Positions 12,901-22,929 of a stretch of 64,000 bases of DNA are shown piece after piece. Location of the stretch: contig CM060193.1 in NCBI GenBank assembly GCA_030549335.1, forward strand, positions 47,635,891-47,699,890. Reading direction: 5' to 3'. The translations under genes were made by a program, and so were the position numbers. Each line of letters begins with the position of its first letter. Position 1 is the first letter of the stretch. Source of the stretch: Pontederia crassipes (taxonomy: Eukaryota; Streptophyta; Magnoliopsida; Commelinales; Pontederiaceae). The notes under the pieces were generated by a model. It worked only from the letters and a program-made list of their open reading frames with translations, was not told the DNA's origin and searched no databases.

Positions 12901-13149
12901 GAAAGAGCGATCGGTGCTACGAACCCTCGGATTAAAATAAAGAATGATTAGAATACGTTCTGTGATGAGCACACAGATCACGCATTAGTGACGACGAATA
13001 GGTGACGCTACGGCGTCGCTAATGTAGCGCCATGTTATAATTATAAAGTATGTCAAATAGCGTCGCATACTGGCGACTCTGACATTGTGATGCTAAAGTA
13101 GAACATTGCGTCGCATTGGCGTCACAAACGTGCGACGCTAAACCCTAAG

Positions 13150-14494
13150 GGTGCATTGTAATCTTTGTAGATTACCAGGTAATATTGTGTTAAATTACCT
13201 GAGCCCACCACATTACCTGTTCACTTATGATAGGTCATGAGTAATCTGGATTAAGTGGCAATGTAGATTGCCTGTGAGAGGGGAGGCAATACAGATTGCT
13301 AGCTATGTTGTAATCTTTTTTATTTCACTTTCCGGATTTGTCCTTTATACTTTTATTTAAATAAATTATAAAACTCATTAAATTAATTATTATAAAAAAT
13401 TTAAAAAAATTAGTTAATTAGTTAATTATTATGAATATAGTAATATCATATTTTAACAAATATATTAATTATTTTATAAATTTTAATTTTATGGGTGAGA
13501 ATATATATTTGTGATTTAAGTTTACGAAGTTAAAAATAATTTATATATAAACATGATTCTTTTGATTAGGAGTATATCGGTAAAAAATGTACATTAACTT
13601 ATAAATCTGTATTTGTTAATAAGTAATTAATATGAATTGTCAGATAGATTACTTATTCATACTAAACAAGGTAATGTACATTATCGATAATTTAACAAAT
13701 GGCAATCTTTTTTAGAGGCAATATGCATTGACAGGTAATGTTGAATGGCAACGCACTCTAAAGTTATTAACTATAATGTGAATACTCTTTTTTAAGTTTG
13801 GATAAAAAAAATTTAAGAAAATCAACATTTCTTAGAAAAAATTGAAAACTCTATGTCGACTAAATGGGACTGCTCTGAGCATTCTAAAAAGGTCCGATGT
13901 TTAAGAACGTGCATTTTTGGATTTCTTAGGGGGGCGAAAAATTTGAGAAATTTTTATAATTATGAAAAATAGGTATTTTGAGAATCGGAGGAAACAGAAA
14001 ACACGTGAAACGTGAAAAGTTTGCCCCACTCCACCTTCTCGAGCCCTTCGAAATGTCTATTTTTTCGTGGCAATCCGATCTAGACCGCGGAGAATCGACT
14101 GTTTCTATTATGAAACTTTGCCCATTTTATTGAATTTCTTTCAATCTCTGATCGCCGTGATTCTTGTGCGGGTGGACAGATCGTGTCGATATCTATGAGT
14201 TCCAAATTTTCTTTTCGACTAATTTCCGCTGGACTCACATAAGAGACTGTCAGAAGCCGTTTTTCCTATGTCCTTAACTTTGTCGTCCGGTCTCCTAAAA
14301 TCGCCAAAACTAGTGAAAAATTTGTGTTACCATGATCTACATGAGGTACAAATTTTGCAATGATCCGACGGTCGGATCTCCAGCAATCGCCATTTGAATC
14401 TCATGAAAATTTAAGAAGCACTATTCCTTTAATTTTGAAATTTGGGAATTGGAGTATAATGCATGTATAGCATGGTATATTAATTTATATATAT
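13150..14494. other. interior of the CACTA element without recognised genes
   Basis: AT-rich sequence; the interval shows no domain or clear repeat apart from scattered short motifs. Confidence 0.4.
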
Positions 14495-14510
14495 TATATA
14501 ATAGAATAAT
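14495..14510. repeat. LINE target site duplication, left copy
   Basis: tatataatagaataat, repeated exactly at 15157-15172. Confidence 0.85.
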
Positions 14511-15156
14511 TCCTCAAGTGTAAGTTAGGTTAAGGGAGGATATAATTCCTCAAGTGACAAAGTTTAAATATTTAGGATCAATTGTAAGACAAGATGATGA
14601 GATTGATGACGATGTTAATCATAAAATTCAAGCTGGTTGGTGTAAGTGGATGAAAGCCACTGGAGTTTTTGTGATAGAAAATATTCAATAAAGTTAAAGA
14701 AAAATTCTATCGTACTGCTATAAGACCGGCAGTGTTATATGGTAGTGAATGTTGGGCTATGAATGGACAACATGAACATAAAGTGGGGGTAGCCGAAATG
14801 AGGATGTTGAGATGGATGTGTGGTCATACAAGATTAGATAAGATTAGGAATGACCATATACGTGAATGAGTCGGAGTGGCTCCTATTAGTGAGAAAATGG
14901 TAAAGAATCGTTTGAGATGGTTTGGTCATGTTCAGAGAAGACCATTAGATGCGCCAGTAAGAAGAGTAGATCAAATAATCTGGAGTCCGATTAAAAGAGA
15001 GAGAAGAAGGCCAAGGCGGACACTTGGCGAACTAATAGAGCAAGATCTATTGGTGAATAATATACCAAAAGGTTTGGTTACTAATAGAGAGGAATAGCGT
15101 CGTATGATCCATTAGCTGACCCCACCTAGTGGGATAAGACTTTGTTGTTGTTGTTG
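14511..15156 (+). mobile_element. 5'-truncated RTE-type LINE
   Basis: The plus strand encodes the C-terminal part of a non-LTR reverse transcriptase: FKYLGSIV near 14565, VLYGSECWAM near 14730, then RMLRWMCGHTR and NRLRWFGHVQRRP. In-frame breaks are present, including a frameshift near 14670 and a TGA near 14868. The 3' end has the motif ccccacctagtgggataag and a (GTT)n tail, the usual plant RTE ending. A 16-bp perfect target duplication brackets it. Confidence 0.9.
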
Positions 15157-15172
15157 TATATAATAGAATAAT

Positions 15173-15320
15173 ATAGTATAGTATGATGTATAGTATAGTA
15201 TAGTATAGTATAGCATAGCATAGTATAGTATAGTATAGTATAGTATAGTATAGTGTAGTAAGCATAGTATAGTATAGTATTATATAGTATAATATTCTAT
15301 AGTATACAATACAATATATA
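15173..15320. repeat. pentanucleotide (AGTAT)n array
   Basis: Tandem agtat units with a few variants (agcat), directly downstream of the LINE target duplication. Confidence 0.9.
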
Positions 15321-15664
15321 ATGCTAATATTGCCTCTTATTTTAGCGTCGATTTAGCATCTCCGCCGTGGTGATGCTAATTTAACATCGTCGGCTTGCGA
15401 TGCCAATACAACACTACCATTTGCCACGTGTTTTCTGATTTTCGCGCGTGATAATAATGCCGAAATATTGTCCTGGTGGCATCTCATTTAGCGTCGACAT
15501 TTTTTTACGCTAGTGTGACGCTAGGTTGACGCTAAAGAGAGGAAATAAGTGTCTGCATTTGTCGACCCAAGGATGACGCTATTGTGATGTTATTAGTGTC
15601 TATTTAGCGTCGCATAGTTTGGCAACGCTAATTTGCATCGCTATTCAATAATTTTCTTGTAGTG

Positions 15665-15924
15665 AAATATGTAACAACGCAATAGCTAGCAAGTGCACTA
15701 GTCGTATCATGTAATAAAGTGTAGAGTAGAGTTATCTTTCCCACGAGTGTGCACTAGTCGTATCAAGTAATAAAGTGTAGAGTAGAGTTATCTTTCCCAC
15801 GAGGAACTATCTAAATTAATTCTATCCCAAAGACCTACTAAGAAAAGAAAAAGGATTTTGTATGGGTAAAACAGAAATATAAAAGTTACAAAAAATAAAC
15901 GATTGATAATTAAAAATAAAGTGG
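15665..15924 (-). mobile_element. LTR copy 4 fragment (Athila/Tat-like)
   Basis: It contains gctagcaagtgcactagtcg and the cacgaggaacta tract seen in the other LTR copies. The sequence stops at 15924 where chromovirus LTR sequence begins. Inside, 56 bp are tandemly duplicated (about 15692-15803). Confidence 0.6.
15692..15803. repeat. 56-bp tandem duplication in LTR copy 4
   Basis: Two nearly identical copies of the stretch from gtgcactagtcgtatca to tttcccacgag. Confidence 0.85.
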
Positions 15925-16173
15925 TGAGTAAATAGGAATGATTACAATGCTTCGGGGGGGACTAGCGGGTCTCCCCTACTATACCACCGTTTCGGATGGT
16001 AGAATTGCGACGTGTGATGTGGAGGACCATCTCCGGGGGTGCACTTTTCTGAAGTGCAAATTATAAAACTGCCACCATCACACTTAGAAAATAAACTAAG
16101 TACAAAAGTGAGTTGAAAAGGAAAATACATGGTAAGATAACTCGACGTGCCCCGGGGAGAAGCCCCCGGGACA
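15925..16173 (-). mobile_element. truncated 3' LTR of the chromovirus
   Basis: 249 bp nearly identical to 21097-21346 of the full 5' LTR. On the minus strand it begins TGTCCCGGGGGC right after the polypurine tract. About 294 bp corresponding to 20803-21096 are missing at its outer end. Confidence 0.85.
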
Positions 16174-16185
16174 TTCTCCCCCACT
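16174..16185 (-). other. chromovirus polypurine tract
   Basis: Minus strand AGTGGGGGAGAA immediately before the 3' LTR start TGTCCCGG. Confidence 0.85.
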
Positions 16186-16632
16186 CAAGTCAGTGACGTC
16201 CCTGGAGCTGCGGCTTGAAATTCTTCAATCTTCTGCTTGAACTGCCACAAGTCTTCGGCTGTCTCCCAACTTGTGTCGACGTCCGGTCTTCCGCTCCATC
16301 GAACAAGATACTTTTTCTTCCGATTCTTCGTGCGGACGGCGAGTACTTCTTCAACTTGATCAGTAAACTGTTGACGGATGGCCGGCGGGGCGCGGTCTGA
16401 AACCCCACGCCCGGGATCTTCAGTGTCTTCAACGAAGGGCTTGAGCAGGCTAACATGGAAGACGGGGTGTTGTTGCATCTGAGGTGGGAGCTCCAACTTG
16501 TAGGCCACCTTGCCTACCTTCTTCAGGATCTTGAAGGGGCCCTCGTAACGCCTAACGAGGCCCTTGTGCAGATTCTTCCCACTTAGCCGAAGATGTTGGA
16601 CCAGCTTCACCAGGACCAAGTCTCCGACTTTA
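16185..16632 (-). pseudogene. chromovirus integrase C-terminus and chromodomain
   Basis: The frame opens at 16619 and ends with TGA at 16185-16187, overlapping the polypurine tract. It contains the integrase C-terminal motif VRRYEGPFKILKKVG, the LPPQMQQHPVFHVSLLKP tail and a chromodomain (VEEVLAVRTK, then KKKYLVRWSGRP and SWETAEDLWQF). Chromodomains direct such elements to particular chromatin marks. It is separated from the rest of integrase by a one-base insertion in a T run at about 16630. Confidence 0.85.
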
Positions 16633-17835
16633 AAAGTTGACGTCCCGTCGGGCGGTGTCCGCCCACTTCTTCATGCGCTTCGATGCCTTGTGCAAACATG
16701 CTCTCGCCATGTCGTTCTGCTCATGCCATTCCCTCGCCATGCGATGAGCGGCGGGGACTTTACCACCATAAGAAGTGGCGACGGCCTGGGGCGTCAGAGG
16801 TTGCTGCCCCGTCACTATCTCGAAGGGACTCCGATTGGTCAACTCGCTTCGTTGCAGGTTGTAAGAGAATTGCGCGATGTCGAGTAGCTTCGCCCAGTCC
16901 TTCTGATTGGCACTCACATAGTGCCGCAAGTAGATCTCCAGAATACAATTCACCCTCTCAGTTTGGCCGTCGGTTTGAGGATGAAGTGATGTCGAGAAAT
17001 GCAGGTTGGAGCCCATCATATTGAACAATTCCTTCCAGAAGTTGCCAACGAATCGCCCATCCCGATCGCTGACGATGCTTTGTGGTAGGCCCCAATACTT
17101 CATTACATGCTTCATGAATAACTCCGTAGCTTCAGTAGCAGGACAACTTGCGGAGCCGACAGCGAAGATGGCATACTTGGAGAACCGATCAACGACCACC
17201 ATGATGGTACCTGCCCCTTCAGACTTGGGCAGGCCCGTGATGAAGTCCATGGAGACATCCTTCCATGGACGCTCTGGGATAGGCAGGAGTTCCAGAAGTC
17301 CGCCGGGCGCTTGATTGAGGTTCTTGTCTTGCTGGCAAACAAGGCATGTCTTCACGAAGGCTTCAATGTCGTCCTCCATCCTTGGCCAGAAGTAGTTGTC
17401 TTCGATGAGCGCCAAAGTGCGGCGGATGCCCGGATGTCCCGCCCACTTGGAGTCATGGCACTCTTGCATGATAGTGCGCCGCAAGTTGTCGAAGAGTGGA
17501 ACATATATGCGACGTTCCTTGGTGAAGATCAGCCCATCTTCCACCCAAAAGCGGCGTGTCTTGCCCTCCTTCGCCTGCTCGAACAAGTTCTTTGCCGTGG
17601 GATCTGACTCCAATCCCTTCTTGATCCTCTCGATGAGGTCGGCCTGAGAGGAGCTTATGGCCGCCAATTCCGCGCGTCGGTTGAGGGCGTCGGCAACGAC
17701 ATTCGTCTTGCCAGGTTTGTACTCTAGGACATAGTCGAATTCCGCCATGAAATCTTGCCATCTTGCTTGCTTCAGCGAGAGCTTCTTCTGTGTCTCGAAG
17801 TAACTTGTCGCGATGTTGTCCGTCTTGATGTGAAA
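16630..17835 (-). pseudogene. chromovirus RNase H end and integrase
   Basis: Open from just after the stop at 17836 to 16630. The first part reads TDNIATSYFETQ and YKPGKTNVVADALN of RNase H. The integrase zinc-binding HHCC region follows (HPGIRRTL to CLVCQQDK), then the catalytic core with Asp in DVSMDFITGLPKS, Asp in SDRDGRF and Glu in DGQTERVN. All three catalytic residues are intact. It ends prematurely through the frameshift near 16630. Confidence 0.9.
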
Positions 17836-18321
17836 TCACGATCCGAGAAGGTAGTGCCGCCATGTTCTAAGGCAGTGAATCACCGCGGTCATCTCCTTCT
17901 CCTGAACAGCGTAGCGCCGCTCCGTGTCGTTGAGTTTGCGACTCTCGAACGCCACGGGATGCCCCTCCTGCATAAGAACTCCTCCAATGGCATAGTCAGA
18001 AGCATCTATCTGTACCTCGTAGGACTTGGTATGGTCTGGCAGGACGAGCATCGGTTCCCCCGTCATGACCCTCTTGAGGGTGTCGAACGCTTCCTGGCAT
18101 GTCGGCGTCCACTCCCACTTCACATTCTTCCGGAGGATATTCGTCAAAGGGGTCGTCACATGTGAATACCCCTTGACGAACCGCTTATAGTAGTTCGTCA
18201 GGCCAAGGAACGAACGCATGTCGGGAACCCGCTTGGGCGGTTCCCACTCCACGATGGCCCGAATCTTCGCGCCATCCATCTTCAACTTCCCACTTCCGAT
18301 GACATGTCCCAAGAAGTGTAC
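17836..18321 (-). pseudogene. chromovirus RT thumb and RNase H
   Basis: Carries FLGLTNYYKRFVKGYS and the RNase H stretch IDASDYAIGGVLMQ to HCLRTWRHYLLGS. It ends in an in-frame TGA at 17836-17838 that interrupts RNase H. Confidence 0.9.
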
Positions 18322-18618
18322 TTACGGTTGAGCGAAGGCACACTTCTCCCGCTTGACGTAGAGCTCGTTCTGCCGCAACACCTCGAACACTTGCCGAATA
18401 TGCTCGATATGCTCCTCCAAGGTGCGGCTGTAGATCATGATGTCGTCGAGGTACACAACCACGAACCTATCAAGGAATGGCTGCAATACCTTATTCATGA
18501 GAGTACAGAAGGTCGCCGGGGCGTTGGTGAGGCCGAACGGCATCACGAGGAACTCGTAGGAGCCGTATCTTGTGACGCACGCCGTCTTCTGCACATCCTC
18601 CTCCGCGATCCGGACTTG
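18322..18618 (-). pseudogene. chromovirus reverse transcriptase core
   Basis: Contains [12 protein letters not shown] and the catalytic YLDD (18442-18453) within [12 protein letters not shown]. It is bounded by an in-frame TGA at 18619-18621 and a TAA at 18322-18324. Confidence 0.9.
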
Positions 18619-19045
18619 TCAATAGTCCGAACGAAGGTCCAACTTGGTAAACCATCTTGCACCGCCAAGTTGGTCAAACAAATCCGCCACCAAGGGGATG
18701 TGGTACTTGTTCTTCACCGTAAGCTTGTTGAGCGCCCGGTAGTCGATGCACATCCGGAGGGGACCGTCATGTTTCTTCTGAAAGAGAACCGGGGCGCCAT
18801 ATGGAGATTTTGAAGGCCGAGATCCTGCATCCAATAGTTCGGTGAGTTTCTTACGGAGTTCTGCGAGTTCCGGAGGGGCGAGCCGATATGGGACTCCATG
18901 TGGGGCTTTAGATCCTGGGACCAAGTCGATGACATGGTCCACTTCACGCTTCGGAGGCAACCGCTTTGGGAGTTCCGGGGGTATGACGTCCGCAAAATCC
19001 TTAAGGGTTTCAAGGACTTTGGGAGGTGTTGGAGTGGAGGGCCCG
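18619..19045 (-). pseudogene. chromovirus reverse transcriptase N-terminal part
   Basis: Reads [19 protein letters not shown], then [19 protein letters not shown] and DYRALNKLT. It is in another frame than the upstream gag-protease, so a frameshift lies near 19040. It ends at TGA 18619-18621, where related elements have Trp. Confidence 0.85.
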
Positions 19046-20033
19046 GATCTTCCAAGATGGTGGTCGCCAGGAAGGTGTGCTCCTGTTTGCGCAACCCCTT
19101 TGCCACTTGCATGGCGGAGAGGGTCTTCTGTTTGAGGTCTCCGCCTGACCTCACAGGGACGTTGTAAGGTCCCTTGGGATCGAAGATGACCATTGAATTG
19201 GTAAGCGGGATGACACATGCAGCAATGTGTCGCAGAAAAGATATGCCCGCCACCACTTCGTAGTCATCCACTGGTGCCACCATCACGTCGAAACTTCCCG
19301 ACCACTTGCCGATGCGAACTTTCACTCCAGGAGAAATTCCTGTGGTCGAGATAGACTTCGCGTTCACCGTCTTGAACGTGGCGTTAGTCTTCTGGAGTGG
19401 CAGCTTTAGCTTCTTGGCGGCCACTTCTGACACGAACAACTTTGATGCTTCCGTGTCAATGAGGGCGTTGAAGACTTGCCCGTTCAACTCGATATCCGCA
19501 TAAAGTCGCGCATCCGATGAAGGGCCCTTCGGGGCGTTGATGGCGCTGAGGACGTGCATCGAGCTGAGACACGCCTCCTCCTTCTCTTTTCCCTTCTCGT
19601 CGGGGTAATACATTGCGTTGACTGTCGCCTTTTGCGGACAATCGCTCGTCCAATGTGGACCCTTGCAAATGTAGCAAGATTTTGGCGGCTTACCGTCCCT
19701 TTTGAATCTTTCATTGTTGGACTTCCCATCTTGGTGTCCCTTGCCTTTGTCCTGATAGTGCGGCTTGCCTCCTTGTGACTTGGACTTCTCTCCCCCACCA
19801 TTGCCCTTGCCCGAGGACTTTGGTGGTGGAGTGCTCGCTTTGGCGTACTCCACGAGCGATTCAGCAGCGGCGACTAGCGAGCGGAGGTTGGGGCAATCTC
19901 GTCGTTCCAACTCCGTCCTAACCCATGGCTTCAAACCCTTCACGAAGACCACCAACAACGTGTCTTCGTCCATTTGGGAATTCTGTAGGCGGAGCTCGAT
20001 GAACTCTTTCACGTACTCCTTCAACGTGCCCTT
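19046..20033 (-). pseudogene. chromovirus gag C-terminal part and protease
   Basis: The gag part contains a retroviral-type zinc knuckle CYICKGPHWTSDC (about 19632-19680), used in nucleic acid binding. The protease active site reads LIDTEAS (about 19447-19463), where an aspartic protease normally has DTG or DSG; a single G to A change would explain it. Upstream the segment is closed by TAG at 20034-20036, downstream by the frameshift near 19040. Confidence 0.85.
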
Positions 20034-20765
20034 CTAGCAAATGTTGAACAACACAATCTTGGCCTCCAGTCCCGACTTGGCAGGGCAGAAGTAGTTGGTA
20101 AGCTGCCTCTTGAAGTCGTCCCACCTCTCAATGGGATCCACAATGCCACGCTCCACGTCGTCGCAATGGCACCGCCACCATAGACTCGTCGCATCTTACA
20201 AGTAGAAGGATGCGGTCTTCACCATCCTCATTTCGGACGTCACGTCCAAGGCCTCCATGTACCTTCGGACGTTCCACAGGAAGTCGTTGATCTCCCTTGC
20301 CGACCACTCGTCTTTGTAGGGCCTCGGCTTTGGCACATCAATTCTTGCCTCATGCGGGGCGGGCGCCTCGGGGCGCCGCCCGTCTCCATAACGTCGCTTG
20401 AGCTCCTCCCAGAAGGTCTGAAACTCTTGCTCCATTTCGAACCGCATGTTTGAGAGACCATTGTCCAAGGTCTTCCGCATGTCCATGATTGTCGCTTCCA
20501 TGGACTCGAGACGCGTATACAACGGCGCCATCTCTTCCCGCACCGTGGCAAGATCCACGGTCTTCTCCAACTCCCGCTCGTGCGTTGCGAGTTGGTCTTG
20601 CATCTCACCCACGTCCAATTGGAATTGGCCGAGGCGTTGTTCGAAGGCGGACATGGTGTCCTTCGAGCGGGCGCGCCCTCGATCCTGGCGGCCCTTCTCC
20701 GGTGCAACGGGTTCATTCGTCATCTCCGAGTTCGACGTCATTTCACCTTGATCGCCGAACGCCAA
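20034..20765 (-). pseudogene. chromovirus gag N-terminal part
   Basis: An ATG-initiated frame from 20765 runs 189 codons to a TAA at 20196-20198, and the gag frame then continues (LWWRC, ERWDDFKRQL) to TAG at 20034-20036. A heptad-rich coiled-coil segment (about residues 40-110) precedes the capsid-like region. The ATG lies about 25 bp inside the primer-binding site. Confidence 0.8.
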
Positions 20766-20787
20766 CTTGAGCGGTCCCAGAAACGCT

Positions 20788-20799
20788 GCTCTGATACCA
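20788..20799 (-). other. primer-binding site for initiator tRNA-Met
   Basis: Minus strand TGGTATCAGAGC, three bases inside the 5' LTR end (spacer AGT). Confidence 0.9.
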
Positions 20800-20802
20800 A
20801 CT

Positions 20803-21346
20803 TGTCACGGGGTCGTTTTTCGCTCGACCGACCCGTGCGGCGCCTAGACGTGTCCAACGTCTAGGCAAGCTCTTTTGAGCACTTTGCGGAAGCTTGCTTA
20901 TGTCACTTTTTGTATGCCACAACTTTTTGGGACGCACGGTCCCGAGCAGACGCTTCTTCGGTGGAGACGTTTGTGAACAAACGGGTACCTCGACGTAACG
21001 CTCGATCGCCTGGGACGCTTTGGGACGCTCTTTTGTGGGTTGCCACCCCACACTTAGAGGCACGCTGCTAGATTTAGGAAAGCTTAAAATCTTTGTTGAG
21101 TAAATAGGAATGATTACAACGCTTCAGGGGAGGACTAGCGGATCTCCCCTATTATACCACCGTTTCGGGTGGTAGAATTGCGACGTGTGATGTGGAGGAC
21201 CATCTCCGAAGGTGCACTTTTCTGGAGTGCAAATTATAAAACTGCCACCATCACACTTAGAAAATAAACTAAGTACAAAAGTGAGTTGAAAAGGAAAATA
21301 CATGGTAAGATAACTCGACGTGCCCCGGGGAGAAGCCCCCGGGACA
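20803..21346 (-). mobile_element. full 5' LTR of the chromovirus (544 bp)
   Basis: Bounded by TG and CA: minus strand TGTCCCGGGGGC at 21346 to CCCCGTGACA at 20803, followed by the primer-binding site. Positions 21097-21346 match the truncated 3' LTR with few differences. Confidence 0.85.
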
Positions 21347-22304
21347 CACGCAGGTTCCTAAGAGGAGTGAAGGATATGCAGGCGGCTCATCTGTTCCGAG
21401 TTCATCCATCGCATCTGAGCTCACGTTGAATGCAATCAGGGGACTCATCTCGCAGCAGCTTCTCTAGTCGTAGACTCAGTCCCCATGAGGGCAAGGACGA
21501 GTACGTCAATGTCGAATGTTAGAAATGACAATGACGACGATAGTAATTTAGGATAGAAACTTTTGTATCATATTATATCTTTGATATGATGTGTGATATC
21601 ATTTTGTTATTTTATTAAATGACTCTTTATTATTATTGTGATCAATGTGAAGAATGCATTATATATGCATTGTACAATTTGTATAGTGTAGGAAGGGAAG
21701 AAAACAATTGGAATGAGATAAAATTATTAGAAATTAGTGTTGTTTTAACATCGCACTAGCGACGCAAAGTGGTTGGACGCTATTTACAATATAACGTAAC
21801 TTGCATCACATTAGCATCACTTTAGCGTCTTGGTCATTAACGTCAATTTAGCATCACTTTAGCGTCTTGGTCATTAACGTCAATTTAGCATCACAAACAT
21901 CACATTGACGCTATCATAGCGTCGAGATAGCATCGCACATTAGCGTCATTTCAGCGTCAAGATAGTGTCATAGAATAGCGTCTCCTTAATGTCTACATAG
22001 CGTCACAAAAAGGATAAACTTAGCGCCACCTTAACGTCGCCCGTTTCATCCTCACCTTAGTGTTCAATTAGCGACGCAATGAGACTTCTCACAGCAATAC
22101 TTTTCGTGTCATGATAACATCGTAATAGCATCAACAACATGTTATTCTAGTAGCATCGCTTTTGTCCTTAGCGTAGCTACCGAACGTCATCGTCTCCTAT
22201 CTGCTACATCATGACGACGCTAATGTGTAGTTATTTATTTTAGCCATGCTTTAGCGTCGAATTAGCGATGCCTTGAGTCGCTAATAGACATATTTCTTAT
22301 AGTG
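21347..22304 (+). mobile_element. right end of a second CACTA transposon with an ORF tail
   Basis: The segment ends with tttcttatagtg at 22304, an inverted CACTATAAGAAA terminus. From about 21740 it is dense in agcgtc/gcgacgc motifs like those of the CACTA element at 11786-15664, so the two belong to one family. At 21348-21467 an open frame truncated by the chromovirus ends SELTLNAIRGLISQQLL with a TAG, plausibly the C-terminal tail of a CACTA-encoded protein. The left part of this element is not visible. Confidence 0.65.
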
Positions 22305-22929
22305 TTGATTTGACTGGCATAAACAAACATTTGCAACTCACGTCCAAATTTTGGCTCCAAAGTATGGCTACATTTTGATATTTCTACCATATTTGTACCA
22401 TATTTTGATATTATTACAAGGATGAAAGATTAGTGTTGGCATGACCCAAGGTGCATACCTCGCCGGACAAGGCATTGTACCATGCCCCCTCCTGGCCTCC
22501 TTCATTGCTCGGCCACCTTGGCCGAGCTCCCTCTATGAAAGGAACAAGTGGGTGCTGAGATTAAGCTATGCCCCTTAAACTATGTCTCTTCCCATTTTGA
22601 GCTATAGTGTTAGTGTTTCATTCTCATTTTCGATCACGTATACCAATGCAGTACATCAAGTACTCATAGAAAAGCTGCATCATGAAATTCTAAGAATTCG
22701 CTTCGACATTATATTATTTATAGGTTTAATTCACCTGATCATTTTTTTTTGGAGGAATTCTCAACGCATCTGAATAAGGATAAATCACATATTTAAATGA
22801 TAAATTTTAATTATTTGTCATCTGATTGTTGATCAGTTGATCAATGATTCAGATGCAGTGCGTATCTCTTCAAAATAGAATTCTCAGAAGATGAATTAAA
22901 TTCATTATTTATTATTATATACAATTAGT
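22305..22929. other. unassigned, with a possible small foldback
   Basis: The segments gaggaattctcaacgcatctg (about 22754) and cagatgc...gaattctc (about 22851-22887) are imperfect inverted copies around a ttgatcagttgatcaa palindrome, suggesting a small MITE. No target duplication was confirmed. The rest holds nothing recognisable. Confidence 0.35.

Larger units (their letters stand above)
11786..15664. mobile_element. complete-ended CACTA transposon, 3.9 kb, probably non-autonomous
   Basis: The left end is CACTACAAGAAAAGATG and the right end is the inverted attttcttgtagtg. Both are flanked by the 3-bp duplication aaa (11783-11785 and 15665-15667), the length expected for CACTA elements. Both subterminal regions are crowded with agcgtcg/gcgacgcta-type motifs in direct and inverted orientation, the presumed transposase-binding repeats. 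No TNP2-type transposase domain was recognised. The GC-rich block 12379-12900 may be a remnant of an element gene. A LINE and a pentanucleotide array lie inside. Confidence 0.85.
15925..21346 (-). mobile_element. degenerate Ty3/gypsy chromovirus (probably Galadriel lineage)
   Basis: Minus-strand element with a 544-bp 5' LTR (20803-21346), an initiator-Met tRNA primer site, gag, protease, reverse transcriptase, RNase H, integrase, a C-terminal chromodomain, a polypurine tract and a truncated 3' LTR. Domain order places it among gypsy elements, and the chromodomain after integrase makes it a chromovirus. The Galadriel assignment rests on the wording of the integrase (GGLLELLPIPERPW) and short length and is tentative. 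Several stops and frameshifts make it non-coding today. No target duplication can be tested because the outer end of the left LTR is gone. Confidence 0.85.

Noticed and set aside
15925..21346. An intact, coding retrotransposon
   Set aside because: At least two gag stops, a frameshift before RT, three stops in RT-RNase H, a frameshift before the chromodomain and an altered protease site rule this out.
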